64,000 nucleotides of DNA from Streptomyces sp. WMMB 322 (GCF_900090145.1 NZ_FMHI01000002.1:248001-312000), one strand, 5' to 3'. Positions 40,121-50,229 are shown, numbered from the stretch's first letter. Program-made: numbers and translations. Notes: generated by a model not told the origin, from the letters alone.

Positions 40121-41251
40121 TCAGTCCGTGCCCTCCTCCGCCTCGGCCTCCTCCGACTCCGCAGTCAGTTGTTGTCCCAGCACGCGGCCCTCACCCGGGG
40201 CCAGTTGTCCGAGGATGCGCTCAAGGTCATCGACGGACGCGAACTCGACGACGATCTTTCCCTTCTTCTGGCCGAGGTCGACCTTTACGCGGGTCTCGAA
40301 ACGGTCCGAGAGCCGGCCGGCCAGATCGTCCAGTGCGGGGGACACGCGCTTCCCCGCACGAGGGCCTTTCGACTTCGACGCACTCTTCGCGGTGGCGCCG
40401 CTCGCCATCGTGACGATCTCCTCCACCGCCCGCACCGAGAGCCCTTCGGCGACGATGCGGTGAGCCAGGCGGTCCTGCTCGCCACCGTCCTCCACCGACA
40501 GCAACGCACGAGCGTGCCCGGCCGAGAGCACCCCGGCGGCCACCCGCCGCTGCACAGACGGTGAAAGCCGCAGCAGCCGCAAGGTGTTGGAGACCTGAGG
40601 GCGGGAGCGGCCGATGCGGTCGGCAAGCTGGTCGTGTGTGCAGTTGAAGTCCTTCAGAAGCTGGTCGTAGGCGGCGGCTTCCTCAAGTGGGTTCAGCTGC
40701 GCCCGGTGGAGGTTCTCCAGGAGCGCGTCGAGAAGCAGCTTCTCGTCCTCGGTCGCCCGGACGATCGCGGGGATCCGCTCCAGCTCCGCCTCACGGCAGG
40801 CCCGCCAGCGGCGCTCACCCATGATGAGCTCATACCGCTCCGGCCCCAACTGACGTACGACGACCGGCTGGAGGAGACCGACCTCCTTGATGGAGGTGAC
40901 CAACTCGCTCAGTGCGTCCTCGTCGAAGACCTCACGAGGCTGACGAGGGTTGGGTGTGATGGCCTCCAGCGGAATCTCCGCGAAGTGTGCTCCGGCGGGC
41001 ACGACTTCATTCGGCGCGGTTTCACCGTCCGACCCCGGTGTTTCACGTGGAACGTCGTCGTGCGCCTCGCTGTCCGGCAACGCGGTCACCTTGGCCGCCG
41101 CCACACCACGATCCGGTGGGATCACGGGGACGGCGCTCGGCGAGGTGGCCCCGTTGGCGTCAACCGTCGGGCTCCCCTCATCTCCGGACGCCGGCGCCGC
41201 CGGGATCAGAGCACCCAGACCCCGGCCCAGCCCCCTACGTCGATCACTCAC
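40121..41251 (-). CDS. parB: Chromosome partition protein ParB
   Basis: A 376-residue protein. It starts [20 protein letters not shown]; the N-terminal ParB/CTPase domain has '[42 protein letters not shown]' and '[18 protein letters not shown]', then the helix-turn-helix ('[26 protein letters not shown]') that reads parS, a basic linker and the C-terminal dimer domain ('[25 protein letters not shown]'). It spreads from parS to organise origins during sporulation. ATGA overlap with parA. Its own gene contains a one-mismatch parS (41040). Confidence 0.97.
   Translation of the reverse strand: MSDRRRGLGRGLGALIPAAPASGDEGSPTVDANGATSPSAVPVIPPDRGVAAAKVTALPDSEAHDDVPRETPGSDGETAPNEVVPAGAHFAEIPLEAITPNPRQPREVFDEDALSELVTSIKEVGLLQPVVVRQLGPERYELIMGERRWRACREAELERIPAIVRATEDEKLLLDALLENLHRAQLNPLEEAAAYDQLLKDFNCTHDQLADRIGRSRPQVSNTLRLLRLSPSVQRRVAAGVLSAGHARALLSVEDGGEQDRLAHRIVAEGLSVRAVEEIVTMASGATAKSASKSKGPRAGKRVSPALDDLAGRLSDRFETRVKVDLGQKKGKIVVEFASVDDLERILGQLAPGEGRVLGQQLTAESEEAEAEEGTD
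41040..41053. other. Imperfect parS-like site inside parB
   Basis: GTTTCACGTGGAAC differs from parS at one base. On the coding strand it reads VPRET, where the perfect site would give VSRET, so it looks like a decayed or weak copy. Confidence 0.7.
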
Positions 41252-42321
41252 TGCGTCCCCTCCGGCATGGTGCTGTTCTGCTGTTGCTGCAGCTGCTGTA
41301 CCGACTCCTCGTGACGCTGCTGAACATTCGGATCCCGCAGCGCGATCTCACGAGCAGCCTCCAAGTAGGACAGCGAACCGCTCGATCCAGGATCGTAGGT
41401 CAGGACCGTCTGGCCGTAACTGGGGGCCTCGGAGATGCGCACCGAGCGCGGAATGTTCGTCCTCAGCACCTCGGCGCTGAAGTGGCTGCGGACTTCATCC
41501 GCGACCTGTGAGGCAAGCCGGGTCCGGCCGTCGTACATGGTGAGGATGATCGTCGAGACATGCAGTCGCGTGTTGAGGTGGCCCTTGACCAGATCGACGT
41601 TCCGAAGCAGCTGTCCCAGACCCTCCAGGGCGTAGTACTCGCACTGGATCGGGATGAGCACCTCGGCACCGGCGACCAAGGCATTGACCGTCAGCAGACC
41701 GAGGGACGGGGGGCAGTCGATCAGGACGTAGTCCAGCGGCTGCTCATATGCACTGAGCGCGCGTTGGAGACGGCTCTCCCGGGCGACCAGCGACACCAAC
41801 TCGATCTCCGCACCGGCGAGATCGATGGTGGCGGGTGCACAGAAGAGCCCCTCCACGTCCGGTACGGGCTTGACGACGTCGGCCAGCGGCATGCTCTCGA
41901 CCAGGACGTCGTAGATCGACGGCACTTCCGAATGATGGTCGACCCCGAGGGCCGTCGACGCATTCCCCTGAGGGTCAAGGTCGATCACGAGGACTCGGGC
42001 ACCGTGGAGGGCCAGGGAGGCGGCCAGGTTCACGGTGGTGGTGGTCTTCCCGACTCCACCCTTCTGGTTGGCCACGACCATGACCCGTGTCTGCTCAGGC
42101 CTCGGAAGGCCCTCACCGGCACGGTTCATCGCCTCTACCGCCTGCTGGGCGGCGCGACCGATCGGCGTATCGTCCATCGGTGGCGGCGTTTCACGTGAAA
42201 CCTCCACCGATTCTGAACGGGGGCCGGGGACCGGGTCGGCCATCGGTCCCGCGGTATTGGCGTCGGACCGCAACGGTTCACTCTCCTCGACATAAGGCTC
42301 GTGCTGAACAGAGCCTGCCAT
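41248..42321 (-). CDS. parA: Chromosome partition ATPase ParA
   Basis: A 357-residue protein from the ATG at 42321 ([20 protein letters not shown]). The deviant Walker A '[45 protein letters not shown]' and '[41 protein letters not shown]' are classic for soj/ParA. A parS (42188) is read as VSRET in the N-terminal region. In-frame ATGs at 42414 and 42501 would extend the protein, but the extension is unlike the family and would include the second parS (42462). No start has a strong ribosome site, so the start is the weak point of this call. Confidence 0.95.
   Translation of the reverse strand: MAGSVQHEPYVEESEPLRSDANTAGPMADPVPGPRSESVEVSRETPPPMDDTPIGRAAQQAVEAMNRAGEGLPRPEQTRVMVVANQKGGVGKTTTTVNLAASLALHGARVLVIDLDPQGNASTALGVDHHSEVPSIYDVLVESMPLADVVKPVPDVEGLFCAPATIDLAGAEIELVSLVARESRLQRALSAYEQPLDYVLIDCPPSLGLLTVNALVAGAEVLIPIQCEYYALEGLGQLLRNVDLVKGHLNTRLHVSTIILTMYDGRTRLASQVADEVRSHFSAEVLRTNIPRSVRISEAPSYGQTVLTYDPGSSGSLSYLEAAREIALRDPNVQQRHEESVQQLQQQQNSTMPEGTQ
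42188..42201. other. parS site (perfect) inside parA
   Basis: GTTTCACGTGAAAC, read VSRET in the disordered N-terminal segment of ParA. Confidence 0.93.
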
Positions 42322-42461
42322 GTTTTCGGTGTCATGAACCAGCGAGCCCCGCTCAGTTGTGGATGAATCCACCGAGGAGCGGGGCTTGGACGAGGATTTC
42401 CGGTCGCGCTGCATGGCTTGAGCGCGACCGCGGCTGATGATTCCTTGCAAGAGAGAGCGGC

Positions 42462-42475
42462 GTTTCACGTGAAAC
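42462..42475. other. parS site (perfect) upstream of parA
   Basis: GTTTCACGTGAAAC about 140 bases before the chosen parA ATG, in the promoter region, where ParB binding could autoregulate parAB. Confidence 0.93.
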
Positions 42476-42574
42476 ACGATGCACACTCGGGCACCGCACA
42501 CCAGGACGACACACCGTAACGCATAGTCTTAAGAGCTTTTTTGGAGTAAGCGGACATCCCGTTCTGCGGGATAC

Positions 42575-43360
42575 TCAGCGCCTGCGCCGCCCACCGCGTG
42601 CCGCACGCCCCCGTGCCTTCTGAGCCTTCGCCCGGCGCGCGGCGAAGCGCACTCCGCCGGGGCTCTCCCCGACTTCCGCCCGCACGACGGTCGACAGGGG
42701 ATCGACCACGCCGTCGCCCACCTGGACCACCGAGGTCTCCACGACACCGAGCTTGTGCAGCGCGTCGCGGGTGCCCCTCAGCTCCTCCTCGGCCGTGTCG
42801 CCCTTGATCGCCAGCATCTCTCCGTACGGGCGGAGCAGCGGGATGCCCCAGCTCGCCAACCGGTCCAGCGGAGCGACCGCCCGGGCAGTCACGACATGCA
42901 CCGGCTGAAGCGCCCCGAGCATCTCCTCGGCACGACCGCGCGCCACCGAGACGTGTTCCAGACCCAGCAGCTCGACCACCTCCTCGAGGAAGGTCGTGCG
43001 CCGCAACAGAGGCTCCAGCAGCGTGATCTCGAGGTCGGGGCGCACGAGGGCCAGAGGGATTCCGGGCAGGCCGGCACCCGAACCCACGTCACAGACCGTC
43101 ACGCCTTCCGGCACGATCTCCGAGAGAACCGCGCAGTTCAGAAGGTGCCGCTCCCACAGTCGCGGCACTTCCCTGGGCCCGATGAGGCCACGGCGCACGC
43201 CTACGTCCGCAAGCAGCTCCGCATAGCGCCGCACGTCCGGGAGTTGGTCGCCGAAGAGCTTCCTTGCCGCCTCAGGCGGCTCCGCGAGCTCCGACAGCTC
43301 GCTGAATTCCGCCGGACCCCCCTCGGGCGGCCCGGCCTGCCCCACCGACCCGTCCGTCAC
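42575..43360 (-). CDS. rsmG: 16S rRNA (guanine527-N7)-methyltransferase RsmG (GidB)
   Basis: A 261-residue protein: 'YAELLADVGVRRGLIGPREVPRLWERHLLNCAVLSEIVPEGVTVCDVGSGAGLPGIPLALVRPDLEITLLEPLLRR' is the RsmG SAM-binding core, followed by 'VVTARAVAPLDRLASWGIPLLRPYGEMLAIKG'. It methylates G527 of 16S rRNA; loss gives low-level streptomycin resistance in relatives. A basic Arg/Gly tail ends the protein. GTG start overlaps the khpB stop codon by four bases. Part of the reverse-strand run rpmH-rnpA-yidD-yidC-khpB-rsmG. Confidence 0.97.
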   Translation of the reverse strand: MTDGSVGQAGPPEGGPAEFSELSELAEPPEAARKLFGDQLPDVRRYAELLADVGVRRGLIGPREVPRLWERHLLNCAVLSEIVPEGVTVCDVGSGAGLPGIPLALVRPDLEITLLEPLLRRTTFLEEVVELLGLEHVSVARGRAEEMLGALQPVHVVTARAVAPLDRLASWGIPLLRPYGEMLAIKGDTAEEELRGTRDALHKLGVVETSVVQVGDGVVDPLSTVVRAEVGESPGGVRFAARRAKAQKARGRAARGGRRRR

Positions 43361-43875
43361 GGCAGCACTACCACGCAGCGCTGCGGCTCCTCGCCCTCGG
43401 ACTCGCTGCGCAGCCCCGCTTCCTTCACCGCGTCATGGACGACCTTGCGCTCGAAGGGCGTCATCGGCCGCAGCTTCACGGGCTCCCCGGAGCCCTTCGC
43501 ATCCTGCGCCGCCTTGGCCCCCAGCTCTGCGAGTTCCTCACGCTTGCGGGCCCGGAAGCCGGCGATGTCCAGCATCAGCCTGCTGCGGTCACCCGTCTCA
43601 CGGTGTACCGCGAGGCGCGTCAGCTCCTGGAGCGCCTCCAGGACCTCACCCTCGCGCCCCACCAGCTTCTGGAGATCACGACTGGACCCGTCGTTGATGA
43701 TCGACACCGCGGCGCGGTCGGCCTCGACGTCCATGTCGATGTCACCGTCGAGGTCGGCGATGTCGAGAAGGCCCTCGAGGTAGTCCGCCGCGATCTCGCC
43801 CTCCTGCTCCAGGTGGGAGAGGGTGTCCCCCTCGTTCTGGGCGGTCGTACCAGTGGTGTCCGTGGTCTCCGTCAC
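43357..43875 (-). CDS. khpB: KhpB/Jag RNA-binding protein (KH and R3H domains)
   Basis: A 172-residue protein. KH domain with 'GSSRDLQKLVGREGEVLEALQELTRLAVHRETGDRSRLMLDIAGFRARKREEL', then the R3H domain 'LRPMTPFERKVVHDAVKE' (R-x3-H type). It lacks the Jag-N domain found in Firmicutes. It lies directly after yidC, as in most bacteria, and may act as an RNA chaperone linked to division or membrane insertion. GTG start; 18 bases after yidC. Confidence 0.93.
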   Translation of the reverse strand: MTETTDTTGTTAQNEGDTLSHLEQEGEIAADYLEGLLDIADLDGDIDMDVEADRAAVSIINDGSSRDLQKLVGREGEVLEALQELTRLAVHRETGDRSRLMLDIAGFRARKREELAELGAKAAQDAKGSGEPVKLRPMTPFERKVVHDAVKEAGLRSESEGEEPQRCVVVLP

Positions 43876-43893
43876 GCCGTGGGCTCCTTCTCG

Positions 43894-45027
43894 CTACTTC
43901 TTGGAGGGGTGCTTGGGACGCTGCGCTCCACCCTTGCGCTGCTGCCCCGACTTCTTCTGTCCCGGCTTCTGCCCGGCCTTCTTGGGCTGCTGGCCGGCCG
44001 TCGCGCCACCGGAGCTTCCCGTGGAAGCCTCGCCGCCGGAATCCTGCTTCTCCAGCGAAGTCGGTTCACCCGAGCCGCCGGGCTTGTTTCCCTGCTGGCG
44101 CTGGGACTTGCTCTGCCGCTTGGGCTGCTGACGCCGTGCGCGTGCCGCCTCAACGGCTTCCCGCGTCTCGACCTCCTTCGGGTCCTCCTTCAGCTTGCCC
44201 GCGGCGCGCAGCTTCTCCTGACGCTCCTTGTACGCGAGGGAGCCCGGCGTGGGATTGCGCTTGATGACGAACATCTGCTGCCCGAGCGTCCAGACGTTGG
44301 TCGTGAGCCAGTAGATGAGCACACCCACGGGGAAGTTGATCCCGAAGACGGCGAACATGATGGGGAAGACGTACATCAGCATCTTCTGCTGCTGCATGAA
44401 CGGCGTCTTCACCGTCAGGTCGACGTTCTTCGTCATCAGCTGGCGCTGCGTGTAGAACTGCGACGCCGACATCAGAACGATCATGATCACTGTGACGACG
44501 CGCACATCCGTCAGTGCGGCCCCCAGCTCGGCGACCTTGTCCGCGCTGTCCAGGAACTTCGCCGCGATCGGGGCACCGAAGACCGATGCGTTACGGGCGC
44601 TGTCCACCTGCTCCGCGGTGAGGACGCCCACGGGCCGGTTGTTCGCGATGTGGTTCAGCACCTGGAAGAGCGCGATGAAGAACGGCGACTGCGCGAGGAT
44701 CGGAAGGCAGCTGGAGAGCGGGTTCGTACCCGTCTCCTTGTACAGCTTCATCATCTCTTCGGACTGACGCTGCTTGTCGCTCTTGTAGCGCTCCTGGATC
44801 GCCTTCATCTTCGGCTGGAGCGCCTGCATGTTCCGGGTCGACTTGATCTGCTTCACGAAGAGCGGGATCAGGCAGATCCGGATCAGCACCACCAGGAAGA
44901 AGATGGACAGACCCCAGGCCCATCCGCTGCTCTGGTCGAAGACCAGGCTGAACAGCGAGTGGAACTGGACAATGATCCAGGAGACAGCGGTATAGAGAGG
45001 ACTCAGGATCGTGTCCAGGAAGTTCAT
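43894..45027 (-). CDS. yidC: Membrane protein insertase YidC/OxaA
   Basis: A 377-residue protein beginning [20 protein letters not shown]. Five membrane helices; the conserved cytoplasmic hairpin '[68 protein letters not shown]' is unmistakable, as is '[18 protein letters not shown]'. The C-terminus from about 285 is a long basic Lys/Gln/Gly-rich tail that may touch ribosomes. ATG 45027 overlaps the yidD stop (TGATG) and has AAGGAG. Inserts proteins alone or with Sec. Confidence 0.97.
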   Translation of the reverse strand: MNFLDTILSPLYTAVSWIIVQFHSLFSLVFDQSSGWAWGLSIFFLVVLIRICLIPLFVKQIKSTRNMQALQPKMKAIQERYKSDKQRQSEEMMKLYKETGTNPLSSCLPILAQSPFFIALFQVLNHIANNRPVGVLTAEQVDSARNASVFGAPIAAKFLDSADKVAELGAALTDVRVVTVIMIVLMSASQFYTQRQLMTKNVDLTVKTPFMQQQKMLMYVFPIMFAVFGINFPVGVLIYWLTTNVWTLGQQMFVIKRNPTPGSLAYKERQEKLRAAGKLKEDPKEVETREAVEAARARRQQPKRQSKSQRQQGNKPGGSGEPTSLEKQDSGGEASTGSSGGATAGQQPKKAGQKPGQKKSGQQRKGGAQRPKHPSKK

Positions 45028-45317
45028 CAGGCTCCTTGGGCGTTGGACTGGGTCCGGTACTGCTGCCAGCGGTAACGCAGCCGCTGGTGCCAAACCGGAT
45101 GCTTCCGGGCGGGGACGTGGTCGACGCCACCGGGGGACCAGGGATTACAGCGCAGGATGCGCCAGGCCGTCAGTGCCGTACCTTTCACGGCGCCGTGCCG
45201 CTCGATGGCCGCGTAGCCATAGTGCGAACACGACGGGTAGTACCGGCACACCGGCCCGAGCATCGGGCTGATGGTCCACTGATACAACTTGATCAACCAC
45301 ATCAGGGGGTACTTCAT
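45027..45317 (-). CDS. yidD: Membrane insertion efficiency factor YidD
   Basis: A 96-residue protein: '[62 protein letters not shown]' matches YidD completely, including the C-R-Y-x-P-S-C-S motif. A small amphipathic membrane-associated protein that assists YidC; overlaps rnpA by four bases and yidC by one. Confidence 0.96.
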   Translation of the reverse strand: MKYPLMWLIKLYQWTISPMLGPVCRYYPSCSHYGYAAIERHGAVKGTALTAWRILRCNPWSPGGVDHVPARKHPVWHQRLRYRWQQYRTQSNAQGA

Positions 45318-45691
45318 GACGGAGGCCTTCCAAGCAGCCGCTTCAAAGCGGCGTCCAGGTCGCGCACCAACTCGTCATGGTCTGCTTCACCCGCGCCCGG
45401 CAACGCCCGTACGACAACCAGGCTACCTGGCGGCAACTCGTCCATTCGGTCGCGCGCCAGGTGCCGCAGCCGTCGCTTGACGCGGTTGCGCACCACCGCG
45501 TTGCCGACCGCCTTGCTCACGACGAAACCCGCACGCGCCGGGGGAGCCTCTCCCCCCGCCTCGTGCGGGTCCGATGAGTTGCTGTTGCTGCGAAGGTGGA
45601 CGACGAGAAGCGGGCGGCCCGCCCGGCGTCCTCGGCGAACCGCGGCCGCGAAGTCCTCGCGCCGCCTCAGCCGGTTCTCGGTAGGCAGCAC
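45314..45691 (-). CDS. rnpA: Ribonuclease P protein component
   Basis: A 125-residue protein beginning (GTG) [20 protein letters not shown], with '[29 protein letters not shown]', the RNR signature that binds P RNA. It matures tRNA 5' ends. 23 bases after rpmH; a Ser/Asn insert ([16 protein letters not shown]) lengthens the middle relative to E. coli. Confidence 0.97.
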   Translation of the reverse strand: MLPTENRLRRREDFAAAVRRGRRAGRPLLVVHLRSNSNSSDPHEAGGEAPPARAGFVVSKAVGNAVVRNRVKRRLRHLARDRMDELPPGSLVVVRALPGAGEADHDELVRDLDAALKRLLGRPPS

Positions 45692-45714
45692 GTCATGGAC
45701 CGGTGGTCAGGCGT

Positions 45715-45852
45715 TCAGGCCGACAGGCGGCCGCGACCCTTGCTGCGGCGGTTCGCGATGATCGCGCGGCCGGCACGGGTACGCATGCGCAGCCGGAAGC
45801 CGTGGGTCTTCGCGCGGCGGCGGTTGTTCGGCTGGAAGGTGCGCTTGCTCAC
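45715..45852 (-). CDS. rpmH: 50S ribosomal protein bL34
   Basis: A 45-residue protein from a [23 protein letters not shown], then [20 protein letters not shown] and GRLSA. This is the standard bL34 sequence. TGGAG lies about eight bases upstream. It opens the reverse-strand run into rnpA and is divergent from dnaA, the usual bacterial arrangement. Confidence 0.98.
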   Translation of the reverse strand: MSKRTFQPNNRRRAKTHGFRLRMRTRAGRAIIANRRSKGRGRLSA

Positions 45853-46137
45853 TCGGGGGCTCCAGGAAAGCTTGGTGTCCCGCGGCGACCGCGGGAGATG
45901 GGCGTGTGTGGCGTCGACAGGCTGTCACCGTGCGCCCACGAGTAGCTCGCAACGCCCGAGTGTGCACCGCTTCATGATCCGTGAAGAGTCTCATGGATCC
46001 TGCCCATCGGAGGCATGCGGCAGCAGCCGTCGACAACTCGACCTCGTTACGGTACGCGGGCCTACGCCATTCGGTCAAACCACCGAGGGCCCGTTCCAAG
46101 GCCTTCGGCGGGGCCCGCACGCCACTCGTGCACAGCC

Positions 46138-46146
46138 TGTGGACAA
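46138..46146 (-). promoter_or_regulatory. Perfect DnaA box in front of dnaA
   Basis: TGTGGACAA, the complement of TTGTCCACA, the preferred streptomycete DnaA box. It ends four bases before the -35 of the probable dnaA promoter, a good place for autorepression. Confidence 0.8.
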
Positions 46147-46150
46147 CGAC

Positions 46151-46180
46151 TTGAATGGTGCGCGTCGCCCTGACTACCGT
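46151..46180 (+). promoter_or_regulatory. Probable dnaA promoter
   Basis: TTGAAT (46151-46156), 18 bases, TACCGT (46175-46180); about 105 bases before the dnaA GTG. Confidence 0.5.
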
Positions 46181-46284
46181 GATTGAACTCCCATCCCTCC
46201 CGACCGTCCTCAGAACCACACATTCGTGGGATCTGGCCGGCTTCACCGAAGCATCACACCCAGCGAGTGAGAGAAGCGTGACCC

Positions 46285-48288
46285 GTGGCTGACCTGCCTG
46301 CCGATCTTGCCGCAGTGTGGCCACGAGTACTGGAGCATCTCCTCTCGGAGGGCCAGGGCGTCGAAGCCAAGGACCAGCGATGGCTCCGCGAGGCCCAGCC
46401 GCTCGTCCTCGTGTCGGGCACTGCTCTCCTCGGGGTTCCGAACGAATACGCGAAGGGCGTTCTCGAAGGCCGTCTCTCGCCGGTGATCAGCGACGCCCTC
46501 AGCCGCGAGTGCCGGCAGCCCATCAGGCTCGCGATCACCGTCACCGGGCCCGCGCCGGAGTCGTCCGCCCAGGCCGCCGGTGGCACCGCCGGCGACGCCG
46601 GCACCGATACCTCGGCCGCCGCAGCAGCCTCGGCCGGAGCGGACTCGCAGCCCGCCGCACCGTCGGTACCGGCTCAGCACACCCCGTCCCCTCACGAGGG
46701 CGCCGGCCCCGGCGGCCAGGAACGCGGCGGCGGATACGACAACGGCGGGGGATACGAGGGCGGCGGATACGACAACGGCGGGGGATACAGGGGCAACAGG
46801 TACGAGGGCTACGAGGCCCGCGACCTGCCCAGCCCCCGCCCCGCCTATCCGGATTACCCGGAGGCGCCACGGCAGACCGGTGCCTGGCCGCAGCACCATC
46901 GCGACCAGTACGCGCCCCAGAACCAGCAGCCGCATCACGCGCAGCAGCAGGCGCACCCACAGCAGTCACAGCAGCAGCACCAGCCGCAGTCGTACGAACA
47001 GCACTACGACCAGCACCGGGCGCCGCACCAGCAACAGTACGAGCGGCACCAGCCGTCGTACGAGTCCTACGAACACCAGCGCCGCGCGCAGCAGCAACTG
47101 CCGCCTCCCCAGGGTCAGATGCAGCAGGCGCAGGTGCCTCCCCAGGGCCAGCCCCCGGCGCCGCGCTACGACGGCCCGTCCCAGCTCCCGGCGTCCAGCG
47201 GAGCTCCGGGGCCTCTCGCCGCGCAGCCGGCGCCGGCCACGGGTCCCGGTGAGCCGACGGCCCGGCTGAATCCGAAGTACCTCTTCGACACGTTCGTCAT
47301 CGGGGCCTCCAACCGCTTCGCCCACGCCGCGGCGGTCGCCGTCGCCGAGGCACCGGCCAAGGCGTACAACCCGCTCTTCATCTACGGGGAATCGGGCCTC
47401 GGCAAGACGCACCTGCTGCATGCGATCGGCCACTACGCGCGAAGCCTCTATCCGGGCACGCGGGTGCGCTATGTGAGCTCGGAGGAGTTCACCAACGAGT
47501 TCATCAACTCCATCCGCGACGGCAAGGCGGACGCGTTCCGCAAGCGCTACCGCGACATGGACATCCTGCTCGTGGACGACATCCAGTTCCTGGCCGACAA
47601 GGAGTCGACGCAGGAGGAGTTCTTCCACACCTTCAACACGCTGCACAACGCGAACAAGCAGATCGTCCTCTCCAGCGACCGGCCTCCGAAGGCACTCGTC
47701 ACGCTGGAGGACCGGCTCCGCAACCGCTTCGAGTGGGGTCTGATCACGGACGTGCAGCCGCCGGAGCTGGAGACGCGCATCGCGATCCTCCGCAAGAAGG
47801 CGGTGCAGGAGCAGCTCAACGCACCTCCCGAGGTCCTGGAGTTCATCGCGTCGCGGATCTCGCGGAACATCCGGGAACTCGAGGGTGCTCTCATCCGGGT
47901 CACCGCGTTCGCCTCGCTCAACAGGCAGCCCGTCGACCTCGGTCTGACCGAGATCGTCCTCAAGGACCTGATTCCGGGTGGTGAGGACGCCACCCCGGAG
48001 ATCACCGCGTCGGCCATCATGGCGGCCACCGCCGACTACTTCGGCCTCACCGTGGACGATCTGTGCGGCTCCTCACGCAGCCGGGTCCTCGTGACCGCGC
48101 GGCAGATCGCCATGTACCTGTGCCGCGAGCTGACTGACCTGTCCCTGCCGAAGATCGGCAGCCAGTTCGGCGGCCGCGACCACACGACGGTCATGCACGC
48201 GGACCGCAAGATCCGGGCGCTGATGGCCGAGAGGCGCTCCATCTACAACCAGGTCACCGAGTTGACCAACCGCATCAAGAACGCCTGA
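46285..48288 (+). CDS. dnaA: Chromosomal replication initiator DnaA
   Basis: A 667-residue protein. Domain I (1-90: [20 protein letters not shown]); domain II (about 90-320) is exceptionally long, Gln/Pro/Gly/Tyr-rich and contains a 33-base tandem repeat; domain III AAA+ has Walker A '[19 protein letters not shown]' (about 366), Walker B '[25 protein letters not shown]' (about 427) and sensor II; domain IV reads DnaA boxes with '[19 protein letters not shown]' (about 625). It opens oriC, located just downstream. GTG 46285 with GAGAAG. The long domain II is typical of streptomycetes. Confidence 0.98.
   Translation: MADLPADLAAVWPRVLEHLLSEGQGVEAKDQRWLREAQPLVLVSGTALLGVPNEYAKGVLEGRLSPVISDALSRECRQPIRLAITVTGPAPESSAQAAGGTAGDAGTDTSAAAAASAGADSQPAAPSVPAQHTPSPHEGAGPGGQERGGGYDNGGGYEGGGYDNGGGYRGNRYEGYEARDLPSPRPAYPDYPEAPRQTGAWPQHHRDQYAPQNQQPHHAQQQAHPQQSQQQHQPQSYEQHYDQHRAPHQQQYERHQPSYESYEHQRRAQQQLPPPQGQMQQAQVPPQGQPPAPRYDGPSQLPASSGAPGPLAAQPAPATGPGEPTARLNPKYLFDTFVIGASNRFAHAAAVAVAEAPAKAYNPLFIYGESGLGKTHLLHAIGHYARSLYPGTRVRYVSSEEFTNEFINSIRDGKADAFRKRYRDMDILLVDDIQFLADKESTQEEFFHTFNTLHNANKQIVLSSDRPPKALVTLEDRLRNRFEWGLITDVQPPELETRIAILRKKAVQEQLNAPPEVLEFIASRISRNIRELEGALIRVTAFASLNRQPVDLGLTEIVLKDLIPGGEDATPEITASAIMAATADYFGLTVDDLCGSSRSRVLVTARQIAMYLCRELTDLSLPKIGSQFGGRDHTTVMHADRKIRALMAERRSIYNQVTELTNRIKNA
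46726..46791 (+). repeat. 33-base tandem duplication in dnaA domain II
   Basis: Two near-identical 33-base units encode [11 protein letters not shown] and [11 protein letters not shown]. It lies in the linker between domains I and III; Gly/Tyr repeats of this type are prone to expansion. Confidence 0.85.
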
Positions 48289-48314
48289 GCGCGCCGCTCA
48301 CTGCGCGGCGCGCT
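48288..48314 (+). terminator. dnaA terminator
   Basis: AGCGCGCCGC and GCGGCGCGCT pair perfectly around 7 bases, beginning at the last base of the dnaA stop codon. Confidence 0.75.
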
Positions 48315-49098
48315 GTCATGAGCCCCCTGGGAGCCAACTCCTCGGGGACTCTTCGCTGTTCGAATCCGGAAGCCGGGGAGGGCCGGCTCCACAGGTAACG
48401 GGCGAATGAGGAGTCCACACCCTGTGGGCCGAAGAAGTTGTCCCGATCGCGTCCACAGAAGAGGCCTGTGATGACTGATCCGTGGAGGTCACCAGGGTGT
48501 GGATTTGTGAGCAAGCCGCTCCACAGGGTGTGGACCTTCAATCGCGCCTCGGGGACGAGGAGAGCTTCGTCCACCGGCCGCCCACAGCCTGAGCGTTCTT
48601 GTCCCCAGCTTCTCCACAGGGCTGTCCACTGTTCGGCAACTCAACGCGCCTGCTCACTGGTTCGAGTGAAAGGCGTCACATCCGACCCCCGATCCCCCCT
48701 GTGGGAAAGGTGGGGAAAACTGTGGAACCCGCTGTGGGGAAGTGGCACGGGGCTGTGCACCGGGTGTGCAGAACTTTCGGCTGTCCACAGAAACGGCTGT
48801 CCGTCCACTGGTCGCGCCCACAGGGGCGGTGGACAGAATTCGCGCACTGAGCTGGGAAAACGGAGTTGTCCACGGTTTCCACAAGCCCTACTACTACGAC
48901 CACGGATATATAGCGCGGAATCTGTTTCGAAGCGGGGGCTGTGCACAACGTTCGCCGGACCTCTCCTACCCACCCCGCAACGACTTGACCCACACCCACG
49001 CCGACTGTCGGCAGCGTGCGTCAGACTGGTCCCCGGCAACGAGCCGACGAGAACAGGCGGCAGGGCGAGCAGCCAGCAACAGCAGGAGGCGGCTGAAG
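48315..49098. other. oriC: Chromosomal replication origin oriC
   Basis: About 780 bases between dnaA and dnaN packed with CCACA/TGTGG motifs. Good DnaA-box matches (within one base of TTGTCCACA) include TTCTCCACA near 48610, CTGTCCACA near 48781, TTGTCCACG near 48866 and TGTGCACAA near 48941; weaker ones recur near 48412, 48421, 48451, 48499, 48520, 48530, 48719, 48732 and 48876. Boxes are in both orientations. The stretch near 48904-48912 (GGATATATAG) is unusually AT-rich for this genome and could be an unwinding site. Position and density leave little doubt. Confidence 0.93.
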
Positions 49099-50229
49099 GT
49101 GAAGATCCGGGTAGAGCGCGATGTACTCGCGGAGGCGGTGGCCTGGGCGGCGAAGAGCCTCCCCGCCCGTCCGCCCGTGCCTGTCCTTGCGGGCCTGCTG
49201 CTGAAGGCCGAGGACGGTTCCCTGAGCCTCTCCGGCTTCGACTACGAGGTCTCGGCCCGCGTCTCGGTCGAGGGCGAGGTCGAGGAGGAGGGCACGGTTC
49301 TCGTCTCGGGCCGTCTGCTCGCCGACATCTGCCGCTCGCTCCCCAACCGCCCCGTGGAGATTTCCACAGACGGTGTACGGGCGACGGTCTCCTGCGGCTC
49401 GTCCCGCTTCACCCTGCACACACTGCCTGTGGAGGAGTACCCGGCGCTCCCCGAGATGCCCACCGCCACCGGCACGGTGCCCGGCGAGGTCTTCGCCTCC
49501 GCGGTCGCCCAGGTCGCGATCGCCGCCGGCCGTGACGACACGCTGCCGGTGCTGACGGGTGTGCGGATCGAGATCGAGGGCGACACCGTCACGCTGGCCT
49601 CGACGGACCGGTACCGCTTCGCCGTGCGTGAGTTCCTGTGGAAGCCGGAGACGCCCGACGCGTCCTCGGTGGCGCTCGTCCCGGCCAAGACGCTGCTGGA
49701 GACGGCCAAGTCCCTCAGCGGCGGCGACAACGTCTCGCTGGCTCTGTCGGGTTCGGGCTCCGGCGAGGGGCTCATCGGCTTCGAGGGCGCGGGCCGGCGC
49801 ACGACGACCAGGCTGCTGGAGGGCGATCTGCCCAAGTACCGCACGCTGTTCCCCACGGAGTTCAACTCCGTCGCGGTGATCGAGACCGCGCCTTTCGTCG
49901 AGGCGGTCAAGCGCGTCGCCCTGGTCGCCGAGCGGAACACCCCGGTCAGGCTGAGCTTCGAGCAGGGTGTTCTGACCCTGGAGGCGGGGTCGAGCGACGA
50001 TGCACAGGCTGTGGAACGCGTGGACGCCGAGCTGGAGGGCGACGACGTCTCGATCGCCTTCAACCCCGGCTTCCTGCTGGAGGGTCTGAGCGCGATCGAC
50101 TCCCCCGTGGCCCAGCTCTCGTTCACCACGTCGACGAAGCCTGCGCTGCTGAGCGGCAAGCCCGCGAAGGACGCCGAGGCGGACGACGCATACAAGTACC
50201 TGATCATGCCTGTGCGGTTGTCGGGCTGA
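49099..50229 (+). CDS. dnaN: DNA polymerase III sliding clamp (beta subunit)
   Basis: A 376-residue protein from GTG: MKIRVERDVLAEAVAWAAKS, with three repeated clamp domains ('VLAGLLLKAEDGSLSLSGFDYEVSARV', 'LPVLTGVRIEIEGDTVTLASTDRYRFAVRE', 'FNPGFLLEGLSAIDSPVAQLSFTTSTKPALL') and the end 'YKYLIMPVRLSG'. It encircles DNA as a dimer and tethers Pol III. AGGAGG lies nine bases upstream; longer in-frame starts run into oriC and are rejected. Confidence 0.98.
   Translation: MKIRVERDVLAEAVAWAAKSLPARPPVPVLAGLLLKAEDGSLSLSGFDYEVSARVSVEGEVEEEGTVLVSGRLLADICRSLPNRPVEISTDGVRATVSCGSSRFTLHTLPVEEYPALPEMPTATGTVPGEVFASAVAQVAIAAGRDDTLPVLTGVRIEIEGDTVTLASTDRYRFAVREFLWKPETPDASSVALVPAKTLLETAKSLSGGDNVSLALSGSGSGEGLIGFEGAGRRTTTRLLEGDLPKYRTLFPTEFNSVAVIETAPFVEAVKRVALVAERNTPVRLSFEQGVLTLEAGSSDDAQAVERVDAELEGDDVSIAFNPGFLLEGLSAIDSPVAQLSFTTSTKPALLSGKPAKDAEADDAYKYLIMPVRLSG

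Larger units (their letters stand above)
45853..46284. other. rpmH-dnaA divergent intergenic region
   Basis: About 430 bases holding the promoters of both genes. It contains a perfect DnaA box (46138-46146) and a likely dnaA promoter (46151-46180). No small gene is evident. Confidence 0.6.

Noticed and set aside
45715..45852. No gene between rnpA and dnaA
   Set aside because: A GTG-started 45-codon frame is bL34, so rpmH is annotated despite its short length.
46285..48288. Q-rich part of dnaA as a frameshift or inserted gene
   Set aside because: The frame is continuous with DnaA domains I and III-IV, and long domain II linkers are normal in streptomycetes.
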